Positions 42,013 through 51,084 of a stretch of 64,000 nucleotides of DNA are shown piece after piece. The translations under genes and the position numbers were made by a program. The stretch comes from Nitrospirota bacterium (lineage in GTDB: Bacteria > Nitrospirota > UBA9217). The stretch is taken from contig JAKAHZ010000002.1 in the NCBI GenBank assembly GCA_021814615.1, forward strand, positions 18,281-82,280. Reading direction: 5' to 3'. Positions within the stretch are counted from its first letter, which is position 1. Each line of letters opens with the position of its first letter. Under the pieces are notes generated by a model. It made no database searches. It saw only the letters and a program-made list of their open reading frames with translations, and was not told the DNA's origin.

Positions 42013-43752
42013 ATGAGACCGAACGTGGAAAGAATACGAAAACGCATTCATGAACATGCCGGCGGGAAGTGGTTTCTGCTCTTCACCGTCCTGCTCGGCG
42101 CGGCCATGTCCGCGGTCGATGTCAGCATCGTCAACGTGGCCCTGCCGACGCTCAAGCATACCTTCGGGGTCCCCATGGCAGTCATCGAGTGGGTCGCGCT
42201 GGCCTACATGCTCACGCTGACCATCTTTCTTCCGCTCTTCGGCAGGCTCGCCGATATGTTCGGACGGTCGCGGCTCTACCACACGGGGTTCGTGGTTTTC
42301 ACCGGGGGGTCGCTGCTCTGCGGCATGTCGCCCGGCGCGGGCTTCATGATCGCCGCCCGCGTCGTCCAGGCTGTCGGGGCCGGGCTGTTGCAGGCCAATT
42401 CCGTCGCCCTTCTTACGGACGCATTTCCCGCGCAGGAGCGGGGCAAGGTCATCGGCATCCAGGCCGCCGTACAGGCAATAGCGATGTCGATCGGTCCTTT
42501 CATCGGCGGCATCCTGATCGCCACTGTGGGCTGGCAGGCCATCTTCTACGTAAATATCCCCATCGGCATCGCGGCGACGATCGCCGCCCTGTTCATCCTT
42601 CCACGCGACCGGAAGGCCGAGAAGAAGGAAAAAGTCGATTACCTCGGGGCGCTGCTCCTGGCCGCGGGACTGGCATGCATCGTCCTGGCCTTCAACGAGG
42701 GAGTAACGATCGAATCGGGCTCATCCACGACCATCGTGTTCCTCATGCATGCCGGCATCCTGCTCAGCCTGTTCATGATGACCGAGCTGCGGGTGGAACA
42801 TCCGCTGATCGACCTCGCGCTGTTCCGGAACCGCACGTTTCTCATCGGCAACCTGACCAGCATGCTTTCCTATTTTGTCCTGTTCGCGGTCATGTTCCTC
42901 ATGCCCTTCTATCTGGAAAAAGCCCTGGGCTGCAGCGTCACCCTCACCGGCGCGCTCCTGACCCCGCTGCTCCTTGCGATGGCGGTCACGGCCCCGTTCT
43001 CGGGCCACATCTCGGACCTCTACGGACCGCGGCTCATCACCACGGCGGGCATGCTCCTGTCCGCAGCGGCCTGCTTCGCGCTCCTGCGGATGGGGGCCTC
43101 CGCGCAGCTGCCCCTGCTGGCGGTGGTCCTGGCCCTTCTCGGCGTGGGCATGGGGATGTTCATTACGCCCAACAACAGCGCCGTCATCGGTTCGGCTCCC
43201 CAGGGAAAGCTGGGGGTGGCGGGCGGCGTCCTGAACATGATGCGGTCCCTCGGGCTTGTCTTCGGCGTGAATATCTCGGGACTGATCTTCACCACGCTGG
43301 AGCGCAGATACCTCTCCGACAACGGCTATCCGAACATCGAACGCGTATTCGTGAACACCAGCATTCCCCTGTCGCTCAAATCCGGCGCGTTCATGCACGG
43401 GTTCATGATGGTGATCATGGTCCTTATGGCGGTTACCGTGCTGTCGGCGTTCCTTTCGTCCGTCAGGAACGTCGGGACAGCCCCCATCGTGGACCCTGAA
43501 GCAACGGAAAGGACGCTCGTCTCATCGGGATTCTTCAACGGCTTCAGCCGGGAGAGCAAGGGAATGGCCCTGTTCATCATGCTCCTTCTTGTTGCCGGGG
43601 TCACCGGAGCCTTCGCCTCTTCCCGGCTGGTCGATACGGCCTTTGCCGCCTCGAAAACGGCGCAGGGCCCGCAAGCCCGCTACCAGGACGGCCAGGGGCA
43701 CAAGCCCGGCATGCGGGAATGGGCCTACGACCTGTTCAGCAACGTCAATTAA
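42013..43752 (+). CDS. MFS multidrug exporter, DHA2 (EmrB/QacA) family
   Basis: 579 residues with about 14 membrane segments. Signature elements include AAMSAVDVSIVNVALPTL in TM1, GRLADMFGRSRLYHTGF (motif A), AARVVQAVGAGLLQANSVALL and IGPFIGGILIATVGWQAIFYVNIPIG (motif C region). It exports drugs or other toxic compounds using the proton gradient. The C-terminal extension of about 60 residues includes another hydrophobic segment. No regulator or membrane-fusion partner is adjacent. Confidence 0.88.
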   Translation: MRPNVERIRKRIHEHAGGKWFLLFTVLLGAAMSAVDVSIVNVALPTLKHTFGVPMAVIEWVALAYMLTLTIFLPLFGRLADMFGRSRLYHTGFVVFTGGSLLCGMSPGAGFMIAARVVQAVGAGLLQANSVALLTDAFPAQERGKVIGIQAAVQAIAMSIGPFIGGILIATVGWQAIFYVNIPIGIAATIAALFILPRDRKAEKKEKVDYLGALLLAAGLACIVLAFNEGVTIESGSSTTIVFLMHAGILLSLFMMTELRVEHPLIDLALFRNRTFLIGNLTSMLSYFVLFAVMFLMPFYLEKALGCSVTLTGALLTPLLLAMAVTAPFSGHISDLYGPRLITTAGMLLSAAACFALLRMGASAQLPLLAVVLALLGVGMGMFITPNNSAVIGSAPQGKLGVAGGVLNMMRSLGLVFGVNISGLIFTTLERRYLSDNGYPNIERVFVNTSIPLSLKSGAFMHGFMMVIMVLMAVTVLSAFLSSVRNVGTAPIVDPEATERTLVSSGFFNGFSRESKGMALFIMLLLVAGVTGAFASSRLVDTAFAASKTAQGPQARYQDGQGHKPGMREWAYDLFSNVN

Positions 43753-43972
43753 GGATCAGAGCGCATCATTTTCACCAGGATATCCATCACAGGAGGTCAT
43801 CGAAGAATGAGCGGTCCCCGAAGTCTTCATCCGTTCTTGTCGGGTTAGGTGCATAAAGCTTCCTTTCCGCGCCTGTCAGCCGAAACCTGGCAGCATGCCG
43901 GCAGGAGACGCTCCTCTCGGCGCTGGCTTGTATTGAATCGCATAAAAAATACCATCTCATGGAGGTCGCATC
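43753..43972. other. Intergenic spacer
   Basis: Contains a 13-codon frame at 43807 behind GGAGG, too short to interpret. Nothing else recognised. Confidence 0.3.
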
Positions 43973-44737
43973 ATGGCAGCAAGTTGGCTTTTCTTACTCA
44001 CCTGCAGTTTAAGCGGCGCTTTCCTGTCCAGTCTGCTCGGGATCGGTGGCGCCATCTTCATCATCCCGATCATCATGTTCTTTCAAAAGAGCGTGGGCCT
44101 GGACCTCGGGATGCATCAAATAAGCGCCCTGACCACCCTTTTTGTCTTTGTCGCGGGGGTCATCGGCTTCTGGGCGCACGGCCGGCATTACAAAATAGAA
44201 AAACGGCTGGTGATCATCACGGGCGCCTGCGCATCGGTCGGGGCGCTTGCAGGAGGAGTGGTCCAGTTCTATCTGCCGCATACGGTGATCCTGGCGACGT
44301 TCATCGGCCTTCTGTTCCTCATCGGCGGCCTGATGATCTGGCCGATCAAGAACGAGAACACCGAGATTCCCGATTATTCGCTGACGAAGACGATCATCGG
44401 CTGCGTGACCGGCGGCTTCCTGGCGGGCATGGTGGGCATCGGGGGAGGCACGATCCTCGTTCCCTTCATGATCGTCTTCCTCCGCATCCCCACGCGGCCG
44501 GCGATCTCGACCGGCCTGGCCCTGGTGATGCTGGCGGGCTTCTTCGGATTGCTCGGCCGGCTGGGACATGCCTCCTCCGTTCCCTGGTCCCTGGGCATTC
44601 CCCTGGTGCTCGGGATCCTGCCGGGCAGTCTGCTGGGGACCTATACCAACAAGCGCATGCCGACTGCCGTGCTGCGCAAGAGCTTTGCGGTGGTGATCCT
44701 GGGCCTGGCAGTCCAGCAGGTCACGAGCTTGTTCTGA
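43973..44737 (+). CDS. TauE/SafE family sulfite/sulfonate-type permease
   Basis: 254 residues with about eight membrane segments in two homologous halves, each with a Gly-rich loop (LLGIGGAIFIIPIIMF and VGIGGGTILVPFMIVF). TauE/SafE proteins export sulfite or organosulfur compounds. GGAGG lies seven bases before the ATG. It is followed closely by the second ClC gene and a CBS protein, suggesting an anion-handling operon. Confidence 0.85.
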   Translation: MAASWLFLLTCSLSGAFLSSLLGIGGAIFIIPIIMFFQKSVGLDLGMHQISALTTLFVFVAGVIGFWAHGRHYKIEKRLVIITGACASVGALAGGVVQFYLPHTVILATFIGLLFLIGGLMIWPIKNENTEIPDYSLTKTIIGCVTGGFLAGMVGIGGGTILVPFMIVFLRIPTRPAISTGLALVMLAGFFGLLGRLGHASSVPWSLGIPLVLGILPGSLLGTYTNKRMPTAVLRKSFAVVILGLAVQQVTSLF

Positions 44738-44765
44738 TCGATTTTTCAAAGGAGCGTGGGGAAGC

Positions 44766-46379
44766 ATGTCAATCAAGGGAAACGGATCGCCATCCGGAAG
44801 CTATATACGGAAACTATTGGAGCACTGGCGGGATTTCCGTCTGAAGCTGTTCTTTGAAGGTATCCTTGCGGGGGCCTTTGCCGGACTCGTCGTGGTCGGG
44901 TTCCGGCTGGTCCTGGCCTGGGCAGGGCCGGCGCGGGACCGTCTGTTCGGCGCTCTCCGGTCAAGCGCGCCCGGCTGGACCGCGCTCTGGGTGGTCTGTC
45001 TCATCGGCATCGCCGTGATCCTGGCGTGGCTGATCGAGAAAGTTCCGATGTCCACGGGCAGCGGGATTCCCCAGGTCAAGGGCATCCTTGCCGGACTGCT
45101 CCAGGCAGCGAGCTGGATCAAGATCGTGGGGGCGAAGTTCGCCGGCGGTTTCCTGGGCATCGGGGCCGGGCTTTCCCTCGGCCGGGAAGGTCCGTCGGTA
45201 CAGCTGGGCGCCGCCGCGGGCCAGGGGGTGAGCCGGCTTCTCGGCCGGCCCGCGCTGGAGGAGCGATATATGCTCACCTGCGGGGCCAGCGCCGGACTGT
45301 CGGCAGCCTTCAACGCGCCGCTGGCGGGCGTGGTATTCGCGCTCGAGGAACTGCACAAGACCTTTTCCCCGGCGCTGCTTACCTCCGCTATCGGGGCTTC
45401 GGTCACGGCGGACCTGGTCAGCCGGTTCGTTTTCGGGCAGGGTCCGGTCTTCGACTTTCACAATATTCCGCTGATGCCGTTTCCGTATTACCTGCTCATC
45501 GTCATCCTCGGTCTCGTGGTCGGGGCCTTCGGGGTCCTGTTCAACGCGACCCTGGTCAATTCGCAGAAATTCTACGAGAAACTGCCGCTGCCCGCGCGGC
45601 TGAAGCCCGCGCTTCCTTTGCTCACGGCGGGGGTGCTCGGATTCGTTCTGCCCCAGGTGCTGGGCGGCGGCGCGAGACTGATCAACTCCTTGCCGCAGAT
45701 GCATTACGCGCTCTCCCTGCTCCTGGTCATCCTTGCGGTGAAATTCCTGTTCACGATGCTGAGCTACGGAACGGGTGCGCCCGGCGGCATCTTCATGCCT
45801 CTCCTGACCATCGGCGCAGTGGCCGGCACCGTATACGGAAGCGTGGCAGCGCAGTATCTGCATATCGACCCGCTGTACATCAACAACTTCAGCATGCTGG
45901 CCATGGCCGCATACTTCAGCGCCATCGTCAAGGCGCCGGTTACCGGCAGCATCCTGATCCTGGAAATGACCGGCAACATCGAGCAGCTCCTGCCGCTCAT
46001 CACGGTCTGCATGTCCGCATACATCGCGAGCGACCTCCTGGAAGGCAAACCGGTCTACGATGTCCTCCTGAATCGGATGCTGGCCAGACGAAGGCCGATC
46101 CCGGAGCAGGCCCTTCCGCAGCCCGATGGGGAGATGCAAATTCTGGAAAAGGTGGTCGGCCTCGAGGCGCCCGTCTGCGACAAGCGGATTTGCGATATCG
46201 ACTGGCCGGAGCACAGTCTGCTGGTGGGGATCCGGCGCGGGGAGGAAGACCTGATCCCGGCGCGGGATACGGTCATTTATCAGGGCGACTATCTGATCGT
46301 GATATCCGGGTCGGGAAAACTGTCCCGGGTGCACTCCTGCCTGCAGGAGCTGACCGGTGAAGAAAAGACCGTATCCTGA
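44766..46379 (+). CDS. ClC-family channel/transporter with C-terminal TrkA-C-like domain
   Basis: 537 residues. The ClC membrane domain carries all filter motifs: MSTGSGIPQVKG, SLGREGPSVQLG (gating Glu present) and GTGAPGGIFMP. The C-terminal roughly 85 residues (MQILEKVVGLEAPVCDKRI … LIPARDTVIYQGDYLIVISGS) resemble a TrkA-C/RCK-C ligand-binding domain, instead of the CBS pair of the ClC at 3779. The adjacent, overlapping gene encodes a free CBS protein that may be a regulatory subunit. It transports chloride or a similar anion. Confidence 0.9.
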   Translation: MSIKGNGSPSGSYIRKLLEHWRDFRLKLFFEGILAGAFAGLVVVGFRLVLAWAGPARDRLFGALRSSAPGWTALWVVCLIGIAVILAWLIEKVPMSTGSGIPQVKGILAGLLQAASWIKIVGAKFAGGFLGIGAGLSLGREGPSVQLGAAAGQGVSRLLGRPALEERYMLTCGASAGLSAAFNAPLAGVVFALEELHKTFSPALLTSAIGASVTADLVSRFVFGQGPVFDFHNIPLMPFPYYLLIVILGLVVGAFGVLFNATLVNSQKFYEKLPLPARLKPALPLLTAGVLGFVLPQVLGGGARLINSLPQMHYALSLLLVILAVKFLFTMLSYGTGAPGGIFMPLLTIGAVAGTVYGSVAAQYLHIDPLYINNFSMLAMAAYFSAIVKAPVTGSILILEMTGNIEQLLPLITVCMSAYIASDLLEGKPVYDVLLNRMLARRRPIPEQALPQPDGEMQILEKVVGLEAPVCDKRICDIDWPEHSLLVGIRRGEEDLIPARDTVIYQGDYLIVISGSGKLSRVHSCLQELTGEEKTVS

Positions 46380-46929
46380 AGACCACGGCCCGGAAGAGGC
46401 GACCATGTCGGGAACAATTGTGCGGGATATCATGTCCGCAGTTGACGGTTACGGCGCCGTGCATGACGGAGCGGACCTCGGAGAAGCGATACGAGTTCTC
46501 CAGCGGTCCTTCTACCGTGACGACAAAGGAGTCGTGTGCGGCCACCCCTCCGTCCTGGTGACCGATCAGGACGGCGAATTGACGGGCATTCTGACCATCC
46601 AGGACATCCTCAAGGCCCTGGAAAGAAAATCGGCGGAACGGAGTCTGCCGACCGGCGGCCTCTTTAGCCGGCTTTCGCTTCTCCACGATACGCTGGCCCA
46701 GGTGCTGGTACGGGATGCCATGACTCCCGTCGCAAAGGCGGGAGTGGAAGAGAATGAACGCGCCGGCCGGGTCATCCGCAGACTGGTGGAGAGCGCCGAT
46801 GCGCTGTTGCCGGTAACCAGCGAAGGGAAAACGGTGGGCATCGTACGGGCCATCGACCTGGTAGAGCGTATCGTCCGCCTGTTGGCGGAAAAGCAGGAAG
46901 TCATCCTGAGCTTCCTCACCGTCTCCTGA
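46357..46929 (+). CDS. CBS-domain pair protein
   Basis: 190 residues, two CBS motifs: IVRDIMSAVDGYGAVHDGADLGEAI … GELTGILTIQDIL and LVRDAMTPVAKAGVEENERAGRVI … KTVGIVRAIDLVERI. It overlaps the ClC gene by 23 bases and starts at GTG with AGGAG seven bases upstream; an ATG at 46405 is the alternative. It likely binds adenine nucleotides and modulates the ClC protein. Confidence 0.8.
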   Translation: MKKRPYPEDHGPEEATMSGTIVRDIMSAVDGYGAVHDGADLGEAIRVLQRSFYRDDKGVVCGHPSVLVTDQDGELTGILTIQDILKALERKSAERSLPTGGLFSRLSLLHDTLAQVLVRDAMTPVAKAGVEENERAGRVIRRLVESADALLPVTSEGKTVGIVRAIDLVERIVRLLAEKQEVILSFLTVS

Positions 46930-47462
46930 CGCAGACGGAGGATGTTTCCGCGAATTCGGAAAGACCTCTCATGGAATCATCTGGGGAGCGAATCTACCGC
47001 AGATCACCAAGGCGCTTTTCCGTGGAGATCCCGGAAACGGCCCGCCGCCAACTCGAAGGAGGAGCGGCTGGAGCGGCGGCGGAGATCGTGAATCATGGCA
47101 GAGGGGACACCACCTTCTGCCCCATCCGGGATCATCGAAGACCTGTTCTGATTTACCTCCTGCCCCGCTCACCTCCCCCCGCCCGGCTCCGCCTTTCTCC
47201 GCAGCAGCCCCACCGACAGCACCGCTTTATCCAAAGCATCACCCCTCAGCATCCTCGGCGCTCTCGGCGGTTAACATTCCGTGTCTTTTGACTTCCTCTG
47301 TGTTCTCTGTGCTTTCTGTGGCAAAGCTTCTCTGGGTTCTCGATGGTTAACATTCCGCGGCCCTTGACTTCCTCTCTATCCTCCGTGATGTCTGTGGCAA
47401 ACATTTCGGCCTCAACAGCTCGGTTCACCTATGCAACCGGATACGGTATAATAAGTACCGTC
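46930..47462. repeat. Intergenic region with recurring phrases
   Basis: No gene. Holds a GC-rich phrase near 47170-47225 (TTTCTCCGCAGCAGCCCCACC) shared with 32970, 33285 and 37515. It also has two copies of a TTGACTTCCTC…TGTGGCAAA phrase near 47288 and 47363 that recurs near 33396 and 12963. Confidence 0.5.
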
Positions 47463-48953
47463 ATGGACATCCGGACCGACCACGAACTGCACCACGATAT
47501 CTTCGGCTCCATCCTCGACCAGACCGAGATGACGCCCTTCCTGCTGCAGCCTGCGACTGACTATTTCACGTCGCTCAAGCAGGCAACGCAAATGATGGCC
47601 AACCGGGGATTCGACACCCTGGGCAGCGACACGCTCCGATCCAGCGAGCGCGAGCGGGCGTCCCGGTATATCCGCCGCGCCTACGACTACTGCTTCAAGG
47701 CGCTTTTTCCCTTCGTGAACCCCCAGCTCGATGGGCTCGCGTCGCTCCGTTCTCCCAACGAATCGCTCTACCGGACCTGCCTCGCCGGAATCGACGCCGT
47801 ATCGGCGATCCTGGACGACCCGTTCTTCCTGGCCCTCCTGGACGAAGACCCCCGCCATCTGCTCCTGCTCGCCTCGTCGCGCAAGTACTCCTTCGTCTTC
47901 ACCGGGTACCAGGGACGGGACTTCGCGATCCCCCCGTACTGGCAGGAAGCGGCCTGCTGCCTGCTCAAGACGATCCACCTGATCAAGTCGGTGGAGGAGG
48001 ACAGCCAGGACATCAACGACGTGGCGCAGCTGGGGTTCTTCTTCGAGGACCGGTCCATCGGGCTCGACGACCTGTACCGGTTCGACTGGGAGCATCCGGC
48101 CGCCGTCCCGGACACGGAACCGGCGCAGCGCGCCTTTGTGAAGATCGCGACGTTCTTTCACCGCCTGAACGAGTCCCTGGGCTTCGACCGGAACAAGGGC
48201 TGCCTGGTCTTCAACAGCGGAGACGGCGTGGAGGTCGAGATCGCGGAGGTGAAAGCGCGGCTCAAGAGCCCCGAGAGCATGGTCACCAAGCTCGGCAAGA
48301 GCGTCGAGGGCGAGGCCTTCGACATCCGGGACATCCTGGCGATCACCTTCATCCAGAAGGACAAGCACGATACGCTGAAGTTATTCCACGCGCTCCAGAA
48401 ACAGGGCGTGATCCTGCAGGAGAACACGGTGTCCCATTCGATCACCCAGACGCTCTTCGACGATCCCGCTGGCATGCACGAAGCCGTGCGGCGGCTGGTG
48501 GTGAGCCTGGCCAAAGGCAGGGGGCGGGACGAGCTGCCGGACGACGGCCAGGTGACGGCCGAGGCAACGTCGTTCTTCGAGGCATTGAGCAAGAACGCGG
48601 ACAGCAACGCCCATACGGGGCAGGGGCACCGGAAGTTCCAGTGCAAGATCGGCTTCTCCGTGCCGATCCACCGGGCGATCGCCACGAACGAGATCCTGAC
48701 CCCCGGCACGGCGCGGTATGCCGGCCGCGACAGCGTGAGCAAGAAAACGGAGCAGCACACGCTGGGCGTGGAACTGCGCATCTCGGACGTGACGAGCTGG
48801 CGGGAGTCGGAACAGACCGGCGAGTCCCATCATGACGCCTATAAATTCCGGCAGCTCCTCTCGGTCATGAACCGGCTGTTCAAGAACATGTTCCACTTCC
48901 CCGGATCGCAGGCGGCCCAGCTGCGCAAGGACCAGGCAGCCCTCTTTTCCTGA
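47463..48953 (+). CDS. Divergent RelA/SpoT-like nucleotidyltransferase-domain protein
   Basis: 496 residues, soluble, no signal peptide. The C-terminal half holds a segment resembling the RelA/SpoT synthetase core: VKARLKSPESMVTKLGK (about 263-279), like the Rel motif R-x-K-x-x-x-S-x-x-x-K, then DIRDILAITFI (about 287-297), like D-x-x-A/G-x-R-I. The expected catalytic Arg after A is Thr-Phe-Ile here. The N-terminal 230 residues are helical and unlike the HD hydrolase. It may be a remote (p)ppGpp-synthetase relative with altered or lost activity. I do not recognise a characterised homologue. The start at 47463 is uncertain, with no good ribosome-binding site. Confidence 0.55.
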   Translation: MDIRTDHELHHDIFGSILDQTEMTPFLLQPATDYFTSLKQATQMMANRGFDTLGSDTLRSSERERASRYIRRAYDYCFKALFPFVNPQLDGLASLRSPNESLYRTCLAGIDAVSAILDDPFFLALLDEDPRHLLLLASSRKYSFVFTGYQGRDFAIPPYWQEAACCLLKTIHLIKSVEEDSQDINDVAQLGFFFEDRSIGLDDLYRFDWEHPAAVPDTEPAQRAFVKIATFFHRLNESLGFDRNKGCLVFNSGDGVEVEIAEVKARLKSPESMVTKLGKSVEGEAFDIRDILAITFIQKDKHDTLKLFHALQKQGVILQENTVSHSITQTLFDDPAGMHEAVRRLVVSLAKGRGRDELPDDGQVTAEATSFFEALSKNADSNAHTGQGHRKFQCKIGFSVPIHRAIATNEILTPGTARYAGRDSVSKKTEQHTLGVELRISDVTSWRESEQTGESHHDAYKFRQLLSVMNRLFKNMFHFPGSQAAQLRKDQAALFS

Positions 48954-49030
48954 CGCCCCGGAGTCTCTTCGGGGGGATTCCGGCCAAGGAGGTAGAATAT
49001 AAGAAAAAGATTCAGAAGGAGGTAATAACC

Positions 49031-49489
49031 ATGCCTACAGGTACTGTGAAGCTTCACCGCGTGTTGCGCGCCGCGCCCGAGCGGGTCTACCGCGCGTTCC
49101 TCGATGCCGATGCCATGGCCAAATGGCTTCCGCCCGACGGATTTACGGGAAAGGTCCATGAGCTCGTTCCGAAGAAAGGCGGGATCTACCGCATGTCCTT
49201 CACCAATTTCACGACAGGCAAGAGCCATTCGTTCCACGGCGAGTATATCGATCTGGTCCCGAATGAGCGGCTGGTGTACACGGACAAATTCGATGATCCC
49301 GGCCCCGTGGGCGAGATGCGGACGACCGTGCAGCTCAGGAAGGTCTCCGTGGGGACCGAGGTGGATATCGTGCAGGAAGGCATACCCGCCGTGATCCCGC
49401 TGGATGCCTGCTATCTCGGGTGGGAGGAGTCGCTAGCGCTCCTCGCCAAGCTTGTCGAGCCCGAGATCCCCGAGGACATCGCCGCGTAA
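49031..49489 (+). CDS. SRPBCC protein, AHSA1-like
   Basis: 152 residues with the Aha1-like START fold: LHRVLRAAPERVYRAFLDADAMAKWLPPDGF, GGIYRMSFTNFTTGKSHSFHGEY, LVYTDKFDDPG and GWEESLALLAKLVE near the C-terminus. Such proteins are often annotated as activators of Hsp90 ATPase-like or ligand-binding proteins; the ligand is unknown. AAGGAGGT at ideal spacing fixes the start. A hairpin terminator follows. Confidence 0.82.
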   Translation: MPTGTVKLHRVLRAAPERVYRAFLDADAMAKWLPPDGFTGKVHELVPKKGGIYRMSFTNFTTGKSHSFHGEYIDLVPNERLVYTDKFDDPGPVGEMRTTVQLRKVSVGTEVDIVQEGIPAVIPLDACYLGWEESLALLAKLVEPEIPEDIAA

Positions 49490-49509
49490 GAAACGAGAAT
49501 CGCCATCCG

Positions 49510-49538
49510 GGCCGGAGGGGAAACCTTCCGGCCTTTTC
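49510..49538 (+). terminator. Intrinsic terminator
   Basis: GGCCGGAGG pairs with CCTTCCGGCC around a short loop, followed by TTTTCTG, 20 bases after the AHSA1-like gene. Confidence 0.6.
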
Positions 49539-49575
49539 TGTGAGCTTGACAGCTCCTTCCCGACCTTCAAACCAA

Positions 49576-49605
49576 TTGCAATACGCCTTTTTTCCGGTTT
49601 ATAAT
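49576..49605 (+). promoter_or_regulatory. Sigma-70-like promoter of paaK-iorAB
   Basis: TTGCAA (49576-49581), 18 bases, TATAAT (49600-49605), about 40 bases before the paaK ATG. Confidence 0.5.
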
Positions 49606-49643
49606 GCGCTACCTTTTGTAACTCTTCCTCTGAGGAGCGGCCC

Positions 49644-50987
49644 ATGCACTGGAATAAAGAAGAATCCCTGTCCCGGCAAGACATGTCCAAACTCCAGAGC
49701 GAGCGCCTGAAGAAAGCCTGCGAGCGGGTCTACGATCGCGTGCCCTTCTACAAAAAGAGCTTCGACGCCAAGGGCGTGAAGCCGTCGGATATCAAGGATA
49801 TCAAGGACGTCGTAAAGCTGCCCTTCACGAAGAAGTCCGATCTCCGCGACAACTACCCTTACGGACTCTTTGCCGAGAAACTCGACGACATCGTGCGCAT
49901 CCACGCCTCCTCGGGCACGACGGGCAAGCCCACGGTCGTTGCCTACAACCGGAACGACATCAACCTCTGGGCCGAGGTCATGGCGCGCACCTTCACGGCA
50001 GCGGGCGCCACGAACAAGGACGTGGTCCAGAACGCCTACGGTTACGGCCTCTTCACCGGCGGCCTGGGCGCGCACTACGGCGCCGAGCGCGTGGGCGCCG
50101 CGGTCATCCCGATCTCCGGCGGCAACACGCAGAAGCAGATCATGCTGCTGCAGGATTTCGGCAGCACCGTCATCACCTGCACGCCGTCCTTCGCCCTCTA
50201 TCTCTACGACGTGGCCGTGGACATGAAGATCAACTTCGACACCATCAAGCTCAGGGTCGGCCTCTTCGGCGCGGAGCCCTGGACCGAGGAGATGCGGAAG
50301 GAAATCGAGGAGCGGCTGCGGCTCAAGGCCATCGACATCTACGGTCTCTCGGAGATCATCGGCCCCGGCGTCTCGTCGGAGTGCATCGAGGCGCAGGACG
50401 GCCTGCACATGAACGAGGACCACTTCTACCCCGAGATCATCGATCCCGCCACGGGCGAGCAGCTGCCCTACGGCAAGGAGGGCGAGCTCGTGATCACGAG
50501 CATGTCCCGCGAGGCCATGCCGCTCATCCGGTACCGCACCGGCGACATCACGAGCCTGAATCCCGAGACCTGCGCCTGCGGCAGGACCACGGTCAGGATG
50601 CGGCGCATCCGCGGCCGCGCCGACGACATGCTGATCATCCGCGGCGTCAACGTGTTCCCGTCGCAGGTGGAGTCGGTGCTGCTCCGGTCCAAGGAAGTGG
50701 CTCCGCACTACATCATCGAGGTGAACCGCAAAGGCCGCATGGACGAGATGAACGTGAAGGTCGAGGTGACCCAGGACGTGATGGACAAGATGGCTGCCAA
50801 GGTGCTCACCACGGACCTCAAGGCCTTTGCCCAGGAAGAGGAAGAGCTGATCAAGATCAAGCGCGAGATCCAGAAGAACATCAAGGACATCATCGGCGTG
50901 ACCACCGACATCACCCTCGTTCCGCCGGCCTCGGTCCAGCGGAGCGAAGGCAAGGCCAAACGGGTGATCGACAACAGGCCGAAGTGA
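49644..50987 (+). CDS. paaK: Phenylacetate-CoA ligase
   Basis: 447 residues, an adenylate-forming ligase that activates phenylacetate (or another aryl acid) with ATP and CoA. Motifs are the P-loop [47 protein letters not shown] and [20 protein letters not shown], all typical of PaaK. It lies upstream of iorAB, which oxidises indolepyruvate and other arylpyruvates to arylacetyl-CoA. The set would interconvert aromatic amino acid products and aryl-CoA, with ATP gain or cost. Confidence 0.93.
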   Translation: MHWNKEESLSRQDMSKLQSERLKKACERVYDRVPFYKKSFDAKGVKPSDIKDIKDVVKLPFTKKSDLRDNYPYGLFAEKLDDIVRIHASSGTTGKPTVVAYNRNDINLWAEVMARTFTAAGATNKDVVQNAYGYGLFTGGLGAHYGAERVGAAVIPISGGNTQKQIMLLQDFGSTVITCTPSFALYLYDVAVDMKINFDTIKLRVGLFGAEPWTEEMRKEIEERLRLKAIDIYGLSEIIGPGVSSECIEAQDGLHMNEDHFYPEIIDPATGEQLPYGKEGELVITSMSREAMPLIRYRTGDITSLNPETCACGRTTVRMRRIRGRADDMLIIRGVNVFPSQVESVLLRSKEVAPHYIIEVNRKGRMDEMNVKVEVTQDVMDKMAAKVLTTDLKAFAQEEEELIKIKREIQKNIKDIIGVTTDITLVPPASVQRSEGKAKRVIDNRPK

Positions 50988-50994
50988 TCATAGG

Positions 50995-51072
50995 GTCCAG
51001 GGGCAAGGGCCCAGGGTCCGGGAAAACCGTCGTTCTTTTCCTGGCCCCCGGCTACTGGACCCCGGACCCGCT
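50995..51072. repeat. Inverted-repeat spacer between paaK and iorA
   Basis: Phrases built on GGGTCC/GGACCC (GGGTCCAGGGGCAAGGGCCC; CTACTGGACCCCGGACCC) form an extended imperfect palindrome. It resembles the inverted-repeat spacers at 22125 and 52856 in kind, not in sequence. Confidence 0.45.
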
Positions 51073-51084
51073 TTGAGGTGTTTT

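Noticed and set aside
43807-43848. 13-codon frame with a good GGAGG
   Set aside because: Too short for support; could be chance in a spacer.
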